Origin: Paenibacillus sp. PCH8
GTDB lineage: Bacteria > Bacillota > Bacilli > Paenibacillales > Paenibacillaceae
DNA: 64,000 bases
Direction of reading: 5' to 3'
NCBI RefSeq assembly: GCF_002968835.1
Contig: NZ_PKQK01000002.1
Coordinates: 682,001 to 746,000 of the forward strand
Each line of letters begins with the position of its first letter. Position 1 is the stretch's first letter. A program made the translations under genes and the position numbers. Positions 30,801 through 39,418 of this stretch are shown here, piece after piece. The notes under the pieces were generated by a model, which worked only from the letters and a program-made list of their open reading frames with translations, had not been told where the DNA came from and ran no database searches.

Positions 30801-32955
30801 CACTATATCGATATGTTGGTCCTTTGTTCCCTTTGATTGCATCAATTAGAGTCTGAAAACTCTCATTAGCTGCCGCTGTACCTGTGTCGGCATCGCCATC
30901 GTTATCCTGAACTTCCATAATGCCAATGATGTCTGGCGTGTTCAGATTATCCACGATGATTTTACCGATTTTATTGGCTCGTGTTGCATCTTTTTTGCTG
31001 AAGTTCTCCACATTAAACGTGGCAATGGTCAGTTTATCTGCTGCTTTTTCAATGGAACTGGTCGCTTGCTTCGTTATTCCCGGGATGACTGCTGGCAAAT
31101 TCCCTTCAGGACTCACCTTGAAATTACCGCTAGAGTATGTCATTACTCCGATTACGTTACCATCCAACTTATCGCCTGTTTTTACTGCTTTGGTAGGTTT
31201 CTTGCTGATAAACAGACGCTGCGGATTGAGATCACTCTCATTTAAACCTTTCTTGTTATCGGTCAGAATAACACCACCATTAGGTGTGCGAAGCGGGTTG
31301 TTCTCACCATTATCCACAACAACGGCCAGCCCCGGTTGACTGGAGTACGGACCTATAATTTCAGGCTTTTCCAGTTCAACACGCATGCCTTCCAGACTTT
31401 CATAGAAGTCTATCGCATCCGTCTCGGGATTAAATTCTGTAAAAGAGTCCGAATCAATGACTGTTGGAATGACTCGTCCATTGACACCCAACTCCACAGG
31501 TGCAGGTAGATCGACTTTTTCGAACATTTTTACAATGGTACTCGCCGTAATTTGTGTGGTGGTTAATTCGTTAACCGCCCCATATTCCGTTACTTTCCCA
31601 GATACCTTTACCTGGTTGCCAACGGCAATTCCATAGCTCGATTTATATATCTGAATGGCTTCAGAAGTCCGAACATCCTCGTCAATCTCATCCGGAAGCT
31701 CTTGCATGTAAAAACTGCTTGTACTGACGGATGTAACAATACCTTCGATATCCTTAACATCGTATCCGTTAAAAACAGAGGTATGTCCTGCTCCCTGAAT
31801 ATCATGGATACGCAAGTTTTCTTTATCAGGAAGGACTTGATACGTAAAGGTGTACACTGCACTGGATTGTCCATTAAGAATGGCAACAGCCTTGATTACG
31901 ATGTCTTGATCAATCACCAATGAGCTGTTATACACGGCCGAAGAAGAAGTAGGCTCTGTTCGATCCGTTGTGTAATGTACGACTGCGCCCTTGGCTGGAG
32001 AGGTTAATGTGACTTCATTGTTTCGGGGAATCCCGCCGGATGGAACACTTGCCATCACAGACAGGCTATTTTCTACAACATCTGCAGCTGTTCTAGGCAA
32101 AATCTCTAATCCGTAATTACTGTTGAAAGTCAGCACACCCTGCACATATTCGTAGGTTTTGCCGACCGTTAGCGCTGTAGGAGAGTTTTTGGCATAAATC
32201 GTCATCTCTGCACCATGGCTATCCGTAGCGTAGAACGTCGAACTACTGCCCCGTGTTACCTGAATATTTCTTACTTCGACAAACATCCCCTCATACTTTT
32301 CACCTGGACCTTTGTTAGTTTGATCTGTTGGTCTAACAAAGTCTGTGGACACCATATTTTGGGGTCCGGGGAGTGTTACATTTTGCTCAGTTACCTTCAT
32401 GTATCCTTCGGTAAAACCTGACTTATCCTTCTCAATCTGAACGAGTCCGCTGTAATGGGTAATTGGACCATATACTTCAATGCGATCCCCCACGTCAACT
32501 TGATTCTTCGCTCGGACTACAATGCCAGCTTCTTTATCTTGAATATAATAATTCGTGAATTCTCCAGAGAGTTCACTGTACGTTACGACACCTGAAACAA
32601 CTACATTTGTATTTGGTGCAAGTACTCGCGCATCAGCAATAGATATGATTCCAGTTCCGTCTGCTTCCTGCACTTCTGAGTTATCCGTCTCAGCTGGTTC
32701 ATCACTTTCAGTTTCATCCAAATTATCCTCTTCGGTAGACGGAGACACTGTCCCCTCCAGATCTGACGATTCTTCAGTCGGGACAGCATCCGATATGGAG
32801 GTCTCCTGATCACTTGTATGCGGCTGCTCTGTCACTACACTTTCCTCATCAGCGTATGCGATACGACTTAATCCACCGATTGGTGCCGCACCTGTAACGA
32901 CAAGAACAAAAACCAGAAACCCTTGTGTCCAACGCTTCACTTGCTTGTTCTTCAT
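27814..32955 (-). CDS. SLH-anchored multidomain nuclease/5'-nucleotidase
   Basis: A 1713-residue exported enzyme. Order: signal peptide (about 1-37), acidic linker, OB-fold domain (about 105-210), chitobiase-C-like beta domain (about 305-375), a second OB-like domain (385-490), endonuclease/exonuclease/phosphatase domain from about 645 (TIATFNVENFSK, GIMEVQD, NHFNSKGGD, GDFNDF, SDHDPL), calcineurin-type metallophosphatase from about 955 (HTNDTHAHLD, GNHEFD, GGHSH), 5'-nucleotidase C-terminal domain (about 1255-1420), Gly/Asn/Pro/Thr linker, then three SLH repeats (about 1537-1713). It should degrade extracellular DNA or RNA to nucleosides plus phosphate at the cell wall. B. subtilis YhcR is a functional analogue with a different nuclease domain. 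I prefer ATG 32955, preceded by GGGGGTAGG, over 32970. Confidence 0.9.
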   Translation of the reverse strand: MKNKQVKRWTQGFLVFVLVVTGAAPIGGLSRIAYADEESVVTEQPHTSDQETSISDAVPTEESSDLEGTVSPSTEEDNLDETESDEPAETDNSEVQEADGTGIISIADARVLAPNTNVVVSGVVTYSELSGEFTNYYIQDKEAGIVVRAKNQVDVGDRIEVYGPITHYSGLVQIEKDKSGFTEGYMKVTEQNVTLPGPQNMVSTDFVRPTDQTNKGPGEKYEGMFVEVRNIQVTRGSSSTFYATDSHGAEMTIYAKNSPTALTVGKTYEYVQGVLTFNSNYGLEILPRTAADVVENSLSVMASVPSGGIPRNNEVTLTSPAKGAVVHYTTDRTEPTSSSAVYNSSLVIDQDIVIKAVAILNGQSSAVYTFTYQVLPDKENLRIHDIQGAGHTSVFNGYDVKDIEGIVTSVSTSSFYMQELPDEIDEDVRTSEAIQIYKSSYGIAVGNQVKVSGKVTEYGAVNELTTTQITASTIVKMFEKVDLPAPVELGVNGRVIPTVIDSDSFTEFNPETDAIDFYESLEGMRVELEKPEIIGPYSSQPGLAVVVDNGENNPLRTPNGGVILTDNKKGLNESDLNPQRLFISKKPTKAVKTGDKLDGNVIGVMTYSSGNFKVSPEGNLPAVIPGITKQATSSIEKAADKLTIATFNVENFSKKDATRANKIGKIIVDNLNTPDIIGIMEVQDNDGDADTGTAAANESFQTLIDAIKGNKGPTYRYSEISPENNKDGGAPGANIRVGFLYQPNRVSLATGIGKGNATTAITVKADGSLSNNPGRIAPGDEAFASSRKPLAAEFEFNGERVVVIANHFNSKGGDLKPFGSIQPATRSSEVQRAKQAALVNGFVKDLLNKDPKVNVAVLGDFNDFQFSNTLNIVEGNELDNLVNELPENQRYSYIYDGNSQTLDHILVSKNLTETAAIEVIHVNADFETADGRVSDHDPLLAQLSIGDAVEEGDFNLRVLHTNDTHAHLDNIPRRVTAIKEARNDNTLVLDAGDVFSGTLYFNLFNGLADLEFMNMIGYDAMTFGNHEFDKGTSVLKAFVEKAEFPFVSANIDYSKDASLSNLYNNSIGDPGVKAEIYPAIITEVNGERVGIFGLTTPDTVSLSSPGDDLKFVDYKASAQATVQMLQNEGINKIIALTHLGYSEDLKLAEAVEGIDIVVGGHSHTILKEPIVVGSEDEPTLVVQTGEYDVSLGQLDVTFDEAGILKKWNGKLLSLDAKDAANQFIYVDDVEAANKLKEYAPQLEQFKKTIIGKTNVFLDGERGTVRKQETNLGNFMTDGMLEKVKSIVKENDVKGYVAIQNGGGIRASLQKGDITLENLLNVLSFGNNLSALKMTGKEITAALENGVSGVETGEGRFPQVAGMRFYYDSTKPGEKIDATTNTVTQVGQRVVKVQIKNADGTYSDIDPNGYYIVATNSFMANGGDFYRAMRTAKDDNRFYELNLVDYEIFHEHLDRVGTVDQKTEGRSTELKGTPLPGDGNGSNPGNGGGNNGSNPGSGNSGGGSATPTQPVTPTTPTNPTTPTVPGNGGGTNPTTPVVDPKDIGNHWAAAAIEQAISRGIVNGYQDGNFRPNAPATRAEFIVMLARAFELPASNKALTFKDAAGIPAWAQSFIAQAVEQGIISGYTDDTFRSSGKVSRVEMTVMLVRALGLPVQSNPALSFTDADKVPAWAIPYIAAAYDAGLVKGTGENRFNPLAEATRAEVVTLLMSASESQ

Positions 32956-33385
32956 TCGTCCTACCCCCATGTTTTCAACTTGGCAATCATTTGTTCAGAC
33001 AACTTGTACATTAGTTCAAATATAAGATAACTGAATAACAGACAGGTGTAAACAATATTTCTTCGTTATGAAATAAAATAGAACATGTACATTACACAAT
33101 TAAACTAAATCATATAATTCTCTTTTAAATAGGACTAATAACAGCTCTTAAATGTGACTTTCTGAACCTTACATCTCTCATGCCTGTGCATAAAAGACTA
33201 TTTTACGTTAGGTAAGTTAACATATAAAATATGAATCGTTTAGCACTTCGACATTTAGTGACAGCACCAATCTATCCTTTTTCAAGAGAAATCAGACTTG
33301 AGGCTTATAGCAAATTTCAAGACAGGCATAGTAATACGACGATCATTACTGATCGCCGCATCTTTACTTTGAGATTAGCCTGCAA
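32956..33385. other. AT-rich intergenic region
   Basis: 430 bases upstream of the nuclease gene and downstream of the solute-binding gene. It presumably holds the nuclease promoter (33000-33120 is very AT-rich). No gene or clear terminator was recognised. Confidence 0.4.
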
Positions 33386-34756
33386 TTACTTCTTCACCGT
33401 ACTGTTATACTGCGCGATCTTGTCTGTAATTTGTTTGGCTGCTGCATCCAATGCTTCCTGTGGTGTACCTTGTCCATTCAGTACCGTTTCAATCGCTGTT
33501 TCGACAAGTTGTCGAGCTTCAGGGAATACGCCCATTAACGCCCCGGATGTTGCTGTCGAATCTGCTGAAGCGTGCAATTGGTCGACAGCTGTCTGAAATT
33601 GCGGGTACTTCGTCATATTATCCTTTAATACTTGCTCATCGTAAGCTGCTGTCGTAATTGGGAAATATCCTGTCGCAACACTCCAGTTCGCTTGTACCTC
33701 TGGTGTAGCCAAATACTTAATGAACTCCCATGCCGCTTGCTGTTGTGCTTCCGATTTGTTGTTCATGATGTACAAGCTTGCTCCACCAACCACGACGCCG
33801 CCTGTGGAATCAGCTGGACGAGGCAGGAAGCCTGTTCCCAGTTCAAACTTTCCACCAGAACCTTCTACGATTTTGCGCAGTCCAGCCGTGGAATCGAGGG
33901 TCATACCGATCTGCTGTGCTGTAAATGCTGCTGTTGTATCATCTGTGCTACGTCCCAGATTGGAGAGGGTTTTCTCGTCGATCATCTTTTTCCACCATGT
34001 TAATGTCTTCACTCCAGCTTCAGAGTTCAACAGGGACTCTGTAGCTGCTTCGGTTCTTCCGTTTCCATTGTTTACATAATCTGCATTCTGGTTCGCGAAG
34101 AACTGTTCCATAAACCAACCGTAGATCGCCATGGACGCTCCTGGCTTGCCGTCTTTCGCCAGTGCTTTTGCCGCTTGCTCAAACTCTTCATATGTCTTCG
34201 GCGGGTTCTCCGGGTCCAGACCTGCTGCTTTGAACATATCTTTGTTGTAATACAAAATCGGGTTCGATGTGTTAAACGGCATGGCGTTTAATTTGCCCTC
34301 GATCGTGTAATACCGAATGATATTGGGTTCCAGTTGGGACAGGTCGAACTTGTCCTTATCGATGAACTGTTGTACTGGCGTAATCATACCCGAATCGATC
34401 ATGAACTTGCTGCCGATCTCGTAGACTTGAATAATGTCAGGGCCACTGTCTGAACCCATGGATGCTTTCAGTTTGTTCAGACTTTCATCGTACTTCCCTT
34501 GGTAGATGGGCTTCACCTGAATCTCAGGATGGCTGGAGTTGAAGTCCGAAGCGAGCTGATTAATGGCCTTCTCCCCTGCACCAGACATGGAATGCCACCA
34601 CGTCAATTGTGTTGGTTCGGCTGCTGCCGCTTCTGCTGGAGCTCCACTTGCCGGGCTACTCGTTTCTGCTTTCGTTCCACAAGCGGAGATGACCAACATG
34701 AGTGCTGCCAACATGAATGCAAATGTTCCTCTTTTTTTCAAACGAAATCCGTTCAT
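33386..34756 (-). CDS. Ugp-like ABC transporter substrate-binding lipoprotein
   Basis: A 456-residue solute-binding lipoprotein for a sugar or glycerol-3-phosphate-type ligand. The signal peptide ends in the lipobox VISACG (Cys at about 26), followed by an Ala/Glu/Ser-rich spacer. TWWHSMSGAGEKAINQLASDFN resembles the start of mature UgpB, and LNAMPFNTSNPILYYNKDMFKAAGLDP is typical of cluster-D binding proteins. AAGGAGAG precedes the ATG. It is the third gene after two permeases, separated by 391 bases that contain a stable hairpin. No ATPase is encoded nearby, so a shared UgpC/MsmX-type ATPase is needed. The ligand is not certain. Confidence 0.85.
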   Translation of the reverse strand: MNGFRLKKRGTFAFMLAALMLVISACGTKAETSSPASGAPAEAAAAEPTQLTWWHSMSGAGEKAINQLASDFNSSHPEIQVKPIYQGKYDESLNKLKASMGSDSGPDIIQVYEIGSKFMIDSGMITPVQQFIDKDKFDLSQLEPNIIRYYTIEGKLNAMPFNTSNPILYYNKDMFKAAGLDPENPPKTYEEFEQAAKALAKDGKPGASMAIYGWFMEQFFANQNADYVNNGNGRTEAATESLLNSEAGVKTLTWWKKMIDEKTLSNLGRSTDDTTAAFTAQQIGMTLDSTAGLRKIVEGSGGKFELGTGFLPRPADSTGGVVVGGASLYIMNNKSEAQQQAAWEFIKYLATPEVQANWSVATGYFPITTAAYDEQVLKDNMTKYPQFQTAVDQLHASADSTATSGALMGVFPEARQLVETAIETVLNGQGTPQEALDAAAKQITDKIAQYNSTVKK

Positions 34757-35147
34757 AATCGCTCTCCTTTTATATGGCTCGCGTACAATAAAATCTTGGG
34801 GAGGACGCGGCGTGGCCGTTACGGTTACGAATCGTTCTTTTGATCGCTGTTATCCCCGGATTTTTCTCATTCTCCCTTTCAAAGGGGGAAATCCGGGGAT
34901 AAAGGCGAGTTAATGCTTACGAAGTAGCTTTCTTGCAGAAAGCTTGTAGCTTCGCTTCTTCAGAATCGATTTCGTCCCCTCCACTACTACCGCGCTTCCT
35001 CATTGCAAACTTTATTGAAAGGCGAGCCTCATTTTATTCGCTCCTGGTATGCAATTCTTTGACCTTGTACGAAGATACAAGGTTTAAATCAAAACCTTTA
35101 AATCTTCCACTTCCATTTCACTTAAATACTTGTAAAACCTTCTCTCC
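34757..35147. other. Long intercistronic gap in the Ugp-like operon
   Basis: 391 bases between the second permease and the binding-protein gene. It contains a large hairpin at 34851-34901 and no gene with a ribosome binding site. The open frames on the plus strand here lack homology and codon regularity. Confidence 0.5.
34851..34901 (-). other. Stable intercistronic hairpin, no T-run
   Basis: TATCCCCGGATTT and AAATCCGGGGATA are perfect 13-bp arms, with a further CCCTTT/AAAGGG stem inside. Because no T-tract follows, RNA processing or mRNA protection for the binding-protein message is more likely than termination. Confidence 0.55.
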
Positions 35148-35969
35148 TTACCCCTTCAGCGCGCCTGCGGCCATACCGCGGACCAGCTGTTTCAACCCGA
35201 AGATCAGGAGCAGTAAGGATGGTAGAATAACCATCGCTGTTCCGGCAAACACCAGATTCCACGCGGTGGATTCCTGGAACTCCAGCATCGAGATTCCGAT
35301 CTGTGCAGTTCTCATTTCTGGTGTGTTTGTCACCAGCAGCGGCCAGAGATACGAATTGTACATGCTTAAAAATGAATAGATTGCCAGTGTTCCAAGTGCC
35401 GGACGGGACAAAGGCAAGACGTGCGATATGAAATAGCGGATATGACCACAACCGTCGATCTTCGCTGCCTCGAACAATTCCTTGGGTAGTTGCATGAAGA
35501 ATTGTCTTAGCAGGAATGTACCAAACGCCGTTGCCAGAAACGGCACCGTAAGCCCCTGGTAACTATCCAGCCAGCCCCAGCTGCGAACCGTCAGATAGTT
35601 GGGAATCATCGTAACTTCCCACGGAATCATCATCGTTGCGACGAACATACTGAAGATGACGTTTTTGCCTTTGAACTGCATTTTCGCAAAAGCATAGGCT
35701 GCCATGCTCGCTGTAATCAATTGACCAAGCGTCGTCAAACCTGCAACGAGAAAAGTATTGCCGATAAATCGACCAATGGGAACAATGTCGAACACTTCGG
35801 CAAAGTTGGACAGATTAATTGCCGGCGGAATGATATGTGGCGGATAAGCACTCGCATCCTCTGGAGTCATCACGGCCATGAAAAAGGTGTACATCACCGG
35901 ATACAGCACAAGCGCTGCACAGATCGTTAGCAATCCATATAATAAGGTTTTGGTCCATGTCGCACTCAT
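35148..35969 (-). CDS. Sugar ABC permease, UgpE/MalG-like
   Basis: A 273-residue inner-membrane permease with six predicted helices and the EAA motif ELFEAAKIDGCGHIRYFISHVLPLS near 185-210, which contacts the ATPase. IPNYLTVRSWGWLDSYQGLTVP is typical of the UgpE/MalG branch. The start is ATG 35969, overlapping the stop of the preceding permease in an ATGA, so translation is coupled; the longer frame to 35996 is not needed. It works with the next gene and the binding lipoprotein downstream. Confidence 0.9.
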   Translation of the reverse strand: MSATWTKTLLYGLLTICAALVLYPVMYTFFMAVMTPEDASAYPPHIIPPAINLSNFAEVFDIVPIGRFIGNTFLVAGLTTLGQLITASMAAYAFAKMQFKGKNVIFSMFVATMMIPWEVTMIPNYLTVRSWGWLDSYQGLTVPFLATAFGTFLLRQFFMQLPKELFEAAKIDGCGHIRYFISHVLPLSRPALGTLAIYSFLSMYNSYLWPLLVTNTPEMRTAQIGISMLEFQESTAWNLVFAGTAMVILPSLLLLIFGLKQLVRGMAAGALKG

Positions 35970-36931
35970 TGGTAATGCACTTTCCTTTCTACCCATTTGA
36001 ACTGGATCAGCGTCAGCAACATAATGACCGCGAACAGGATCAATGCCTGTGCACTTCCTGTACCAAAGCGGAAATTAACGAAAGCTTCCTGATAGATGGA
36101 ATAGACGAAAACATTCGTACTGTCCATCGGGCCACCCCGGGTTAGAATGTTGATCTGACCAAACGATTGGAAAGCTCCAATGATCGATACGACCGTAACA
36201 AAGAATAACGTAGGTGACAGTAGCGGCATCGAGATTTTGCGAAACGTAAGCAAGGGACCCGCCCCATCGATCTTGGCACTCTCATAGATCTCATCTGGAA
36301 TGCCCCGCAACCCACTGGATAGAATAATGTAGTTGAATCCGAGATTCATCCAGATGGTCATGATGGAGATCGAGATTAATGCCCAATCCGGGCTGGTGAG
36401 CCAAGGGATGGGATCAATGCCTACTTTGCCTAGCAGATAATTCAGCATGCCCAGGGTCGGATGGAACAGAAACTTCCAGATGACCGCTGACGAACCGACC
36501 GACAATACCACAGGCAGTGAGAATACAAACTGGAACACACGCATTCCTTTGAACCGGTTGTGGGTCAGTGCAGCCAGAATCAGTGCAGCCAGCATACCCG
36601 TGGGCACTGTAAACAGGACAAATAATAAAGTCACTTTCATACCTTGCATGAACAATCCTGACTGAAACACGGCCTTGAAGTTGTCCAGCCCTACATAAGC
36701 CGCAATCTGTCCCGTCGGATCTGTCGAATGCAGACTTAGGTACACGGACTTAAACATCGGGTAAAACAGAAACACCGCAAACAAAAGCAGCGATGGTGCC
36801 AGGAAACCATAGGCCAGCATATTCTCCCGTAATCGCTGCACACGTAGCGAAGATGTCTGGCGCTCACTTGTACCAGAAGTTACGCGCCGATTGGCGGCGG
36901 GCAAGCTAATCCGGTTATCAAGCTCACTCAT
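35966..36931 (-). CDS. Sugar ABC permease, UgpA/MalF-like
   Basis: A 321-residue permease, first gene of the operon. A cytosolic N-terminus of about 40 residues rich in Arg/Ser precedes six helices. The EAA loop is EIYESAKIDGAGPLLTFRKISMPLLSP near 220-245. GGGGGAAG lies before the ATG. A 14-bp palindrome 38 bases upstream is a candidate operator. It pairs with the UgpE-like permease through a four-base overlap. Confidence 0.9.
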   Translation of the reverse strand: MSELDNRISLPAANRRVTSGTSERQTSSLRVQRLRENMLAYGFLAPSLLLFAVFLFYPMFKSVYLSLHSTDPTGQIAAYVGLDNFKAVFQSGLFMQGMKVTLLFVLFTVPTGMLAALILAALTHNRFKGMRVFQFVFSLPVVLSVGSSAVIWKFLFHPTLGMLNYLLGKVGIDPIPWLTSPDWALISISIMTIWMNLGFNYIILSSGLRGIPDEIYESAKIDGAGPLLTFRKISMPLLSPTLFFVTVVSIIGAFQSFGQINILTRGGPMDSTNVFVYSIYQEAFVNFRFGTGSAQALILFAVIMLLTLIQFKWVERKVHYQ

Positions 36932-36968
36932 CGAATTTTCTTCCCCCTCGATTCACGCATTCAGTGTG

Positions 36969-36982
36969 TGTGGAATTCCACA
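36969..36982. promoter_or_regulatory. Palindrome before the Ugp-like operon
   Basis: TGTGGAATTCCACA is a perfect 14-bp palindrome 38 bases before the first permease gene. A LacI- or other dimeric-regulator site is possible. No regulator gene is next to it. Confidence 0.4.
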
Positions 36983-37131
36983 TGAACTCCAGCACCACAT
37001 TATCTAGTGTAAGAGTCCAATGTCACAGACAAATTCATTCTGAATCAACGTAGCGTTAATCATGGACAAGCGACTTTACGAAAAGGGGCATCAACGCGCA
37101 ATCAAGATCAAGACCCGAATTCACAACAAAA

Positions 37132-37171
37132 AACCGCAAGAACTCCCCTGTTTGGAGATGCCCCTGCGGTT
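37132..37171 (-). terminator. Terminator after kimA
   Basis: AACCGCA/TGCGGTT with an inner CTCC/GGAG stem, followed by TTTTTTG on the minus strand. It lies about 100 bases after the kimA stop. Confidence 0.75.
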
Positions 37172-37274
37172 ATATGTGTTAATAGAGTATGAACGTTTAC
37201 CCATTCATGAAAATTACTTATTTTACAATAATCTGTAAAAAATCCAAACGGAGTGAAGCGATTAACCGTGCAAG

Positions 37275-39098
37275 TTAACGATTCAGATGGTATGGCACCG
37301 TGGTGACAATTACGTCTTTATAATTGATCAGATAAGCCCGGATCATGAAGCTGGTCTGGTTGTGCAGTACATTTTGCCACCAGTGCTTGGTGATAAATTG
37401 CGGAATCAGAATGGTAATATGATCGGTCTCGGCCGTTTTCCACTCCACGGTATCAATGAATTTCTTCAATGGACCCATGATGCTGCGATACCTCGATTTG
37501 ATCACGACCAGACGGACGCCTGGATTCCACTCCTCCCACTTCTGCTCCATCTTGCGTATGGCTTCATCATCGAATCCAATGTACAGAGCGACCACATGAT
37601 CCGACATCGTCTGCGCGTAACTGATCGTGTTCATCACGACCCGGGTAATGCCTGCGACAGGAATGATAATGGTATTGCCTTTATGGGCTGGTTTCTCGAC
37701 CTGAATGTCAATGCGTAGTTCATCTGCAATGTTGCAGTAATGACGGTGAATGCGCATGAACCCATAGACCACGAGCGGCAAAAAGATGAAGATAACCCAC
37801 GTCTGCGTGAACTTGGTGAAAATAAAGATCAGGGTAATCGATAGCGTAGTCAGCATCCCAATTGTGTTGACCAACAGTTTCATTTGCCAGCCAGACGGTT
37901 TGACTTTGATCCAGCGAATCATCATGCCTAGCTGCGACAGGGTGAACGGAATGAATACTCCCACCGCGTAAAGCGGAATCAGACTTCCCGTATCTCCTTT
38001 GAACCCCACCACCAGAAGTGCCGACATCACACTTAGAAAAATAATGCCGTTCGAGAAACCAAGTCGGTCTCCCCGGACCATGAACATATGCGGCATATAT
38101 TTGTCTTTGGCCATCATGAAAGACAACAAGGGGAATGCAGAATACGCCGTATTTGCTGCCAGGAACAGGATAAGTGCAGTCACACCCTGGATGATAAAAT
38201 ACATCCACCCTCTGCCGAATGTGGCTTCGGCGATCTGAGATATCACCGTGGCATGGGGATCAGGCTTCACCCCATATCCGAAGGCCAGCAACGTGATGCC
38301 AATGAACATGGCTCCCAATATACAACCCATAAGCAGTAACGTACCCGCAGCATTTTTCTCAGCAGGCTGCTTAAAGTTCGGGATCGCGTTACTTACCGCT
38401 TCCACGCCAGTCAAGGCCGAACATCCAGAGCTGAATGCTTTGAGCAGCAGAAAGATGCTCACATGGGACAGACTCGTTCCGAACTCCGGCGCAGCTGCTT
38501 CCATGCCACCAGCCAGAAATTTGATTCCGCCGGAAATAATCAGCACCGCAATCGAGAAGATAAACAGATATATGGGGATCGCCAGCACAGACGCCGACTC
38601 CGTCACTCCCCGCAAATTCATAATCGTGAGAAAAACAATCATAATGAGTGCAATCACAATACTGTAGTCATGCAACTTTGGAAAAGCCGACGTAATGGCA
38701 TCCGTGCCTGCGGACGAACTTACGGCAACCGTAAGAATATAATCGACCAGCAGAGAGCCCCCTGCAATTAAACTCGAAGTTGTACCCAGATTATCCTTGG
38801 CTACGATATAAGCGCCGCCCCCTGTTGGATAAGCAAATATCGTCTGGCGATAGGAAAATATTAAAATGACGAGTAATCCCAGCACGGCGATCGAGATCGG
38901 GACAGAGTACCACAGGGCGGCGAATCCGGCCGCAACGAGCACCAACAAAATCTGTTCCGTACCGTAGGCAACGGACGATAGGGCATCGGATGACAGAATG
39001 GCGAGCGCCTTCCATTTCCCCAATTTTTCTCCATCCAGTTCAGCCGATTTCATAGGCTTGCCTATTAAGACTCTCTTCATTTTGCCAAGCATGATCAT
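37275..39098 (-). CDS. kimA: KimA-type high-affinity potassium importer
   Basis: A 607-residue APC-superfamily transporter closely resembling B. subtilis KimA (YdaO), also 607 residues, a proton-coupled K+ importer. From memory, shared segments include KALAILSSDALSSVAYGTEQ near 30-48, FAYPTGGGAYIV, GGSLLVDYILTVAVSSSAGT, LKAFSSGCSALTGVEA and the C-terminal LIPQFITKHWW. Twelve helices occupy about 30-470, and a cytosolic nucleotide-binding-like domain fills about 475-607. GGAAGG precedes the first ATG by five bases. In B. subtilis this gene follows a c-di-AMP (ydaO) riboswitch; I could not see one in the about 320 bases upstream here. Confidence 0.9.
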   Translation of the reverse strand: MIMLGKMKRVLIGKPMKSAELDGEKLGKWKALAILSSDALSSVAYGTEQILLVLVAAGFAALWYSVPISIAVLGLLVILIFSYRQTIFAYPTGGGAYIVAKDNLGTTSSLIAGGSLLVDYILTVAVSSSAGTDAITSAFPKLHDYSIVIALIMIVFLTIMNLRGVTESASVLAIPIYLFIFSIAVLIISGGIKFLAGGMEAAAPEFGTSLSHVSIFLLLKAFSSGCSALTGVEAVSNAIPNFKQPAEKNAAGTLLLMGCILGAMFIGITLLAFGYGVKPDPHATVISQIAEATFGRGWMYFIIQGVTALILFLAANTAYSAFPLLSFMMAKDKYMPHMFMVRGDRLGFSNGIIFLSVMSALLVVGFKGDTGSLIPLYAVGVFIPFTLSQLGMMIRWIKVKPSGWQMKLLVNTIGMLTTLSITLIFIFTKFTQTWVIFIFLPLVVYGFMRIHRHYCNIADELRIDIQVEKPAHKGNTIIIPVAGITRVVMNTISYAQTMSDHVVALYIGFDDEAIRKMEQKWEEWNPGVRLVVIKSRYRSIMGPLKKFIDTVEWKTAETDHITILIPQFITKHWWQNVLHNQTSFMIRAYLINYKDVIVTTVPYHLNR

Positions 39099-39418
39099 AA
39101 CTTCCTTCCGTCTCTCATCTGTGGAGCAATGTTATTATGCAAAATCGCTGAGCCATTGACAATACGTCATTTCACCCGAAATTCGCCAGCTCGTGATAAT
39201 GCATTCTACGATTCAATAATCGATAACAAAGCCATTCTTGTTCAGCAATTTGAACTATTTTGAACCAAAACGACGTTTGTTAGCCAAAAAACAGAAAATG
39301 GCCCTCGGTTCATTGAACCAAAGACCACTTCCTTGATGTATGCGTTGACTATACAGCAATGTAATTTCCCTGCATCTACCTTGTCCAGACCTGTATAGCT
39401 TCCTTCTTCAGCTTATAT
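39099..39418. other. Intergenic region rhaD-kimA
   Basis: 320 bases containing the rhaD terminator (39298-39328) and the kimA promoter and leader. The hallmark conserved segments of a ydaO/c-di-AMP riboswitch are not apparent on the minus strand. Confidence 0.5.
39298..39328 (-). terminator. Terminator after rhaD
   Basis: GTGGTCTTTGGTTC pairs (with G-U pairs) with GAACCGAGGGCCAT, followed by TTTTCTGTTTTTTG. Confidence 0.6.

Larger units (their letters stand above)
36932..37274. other. Intergenic region kimA-ugp
   Basis: 343 bases holding the palindrome at 36969, the Ugp-like operon promoter and the kimA terminator at 37132. Nothing else is seen. Confidence 0.5.

Noticed and set aside
34933..35379. 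148-residue plus-strand frame across the Ugp-like intercistronic gap
   Set aside because: No ribosome binding site, and most of it is antisense to the permease gene.
39099..39418. ydaO/c-di-AMP riboswitch before kimA
   Set aside because: Looked for on the minus strand because of the B. subtilis precedent; the conserved segments are not visible.
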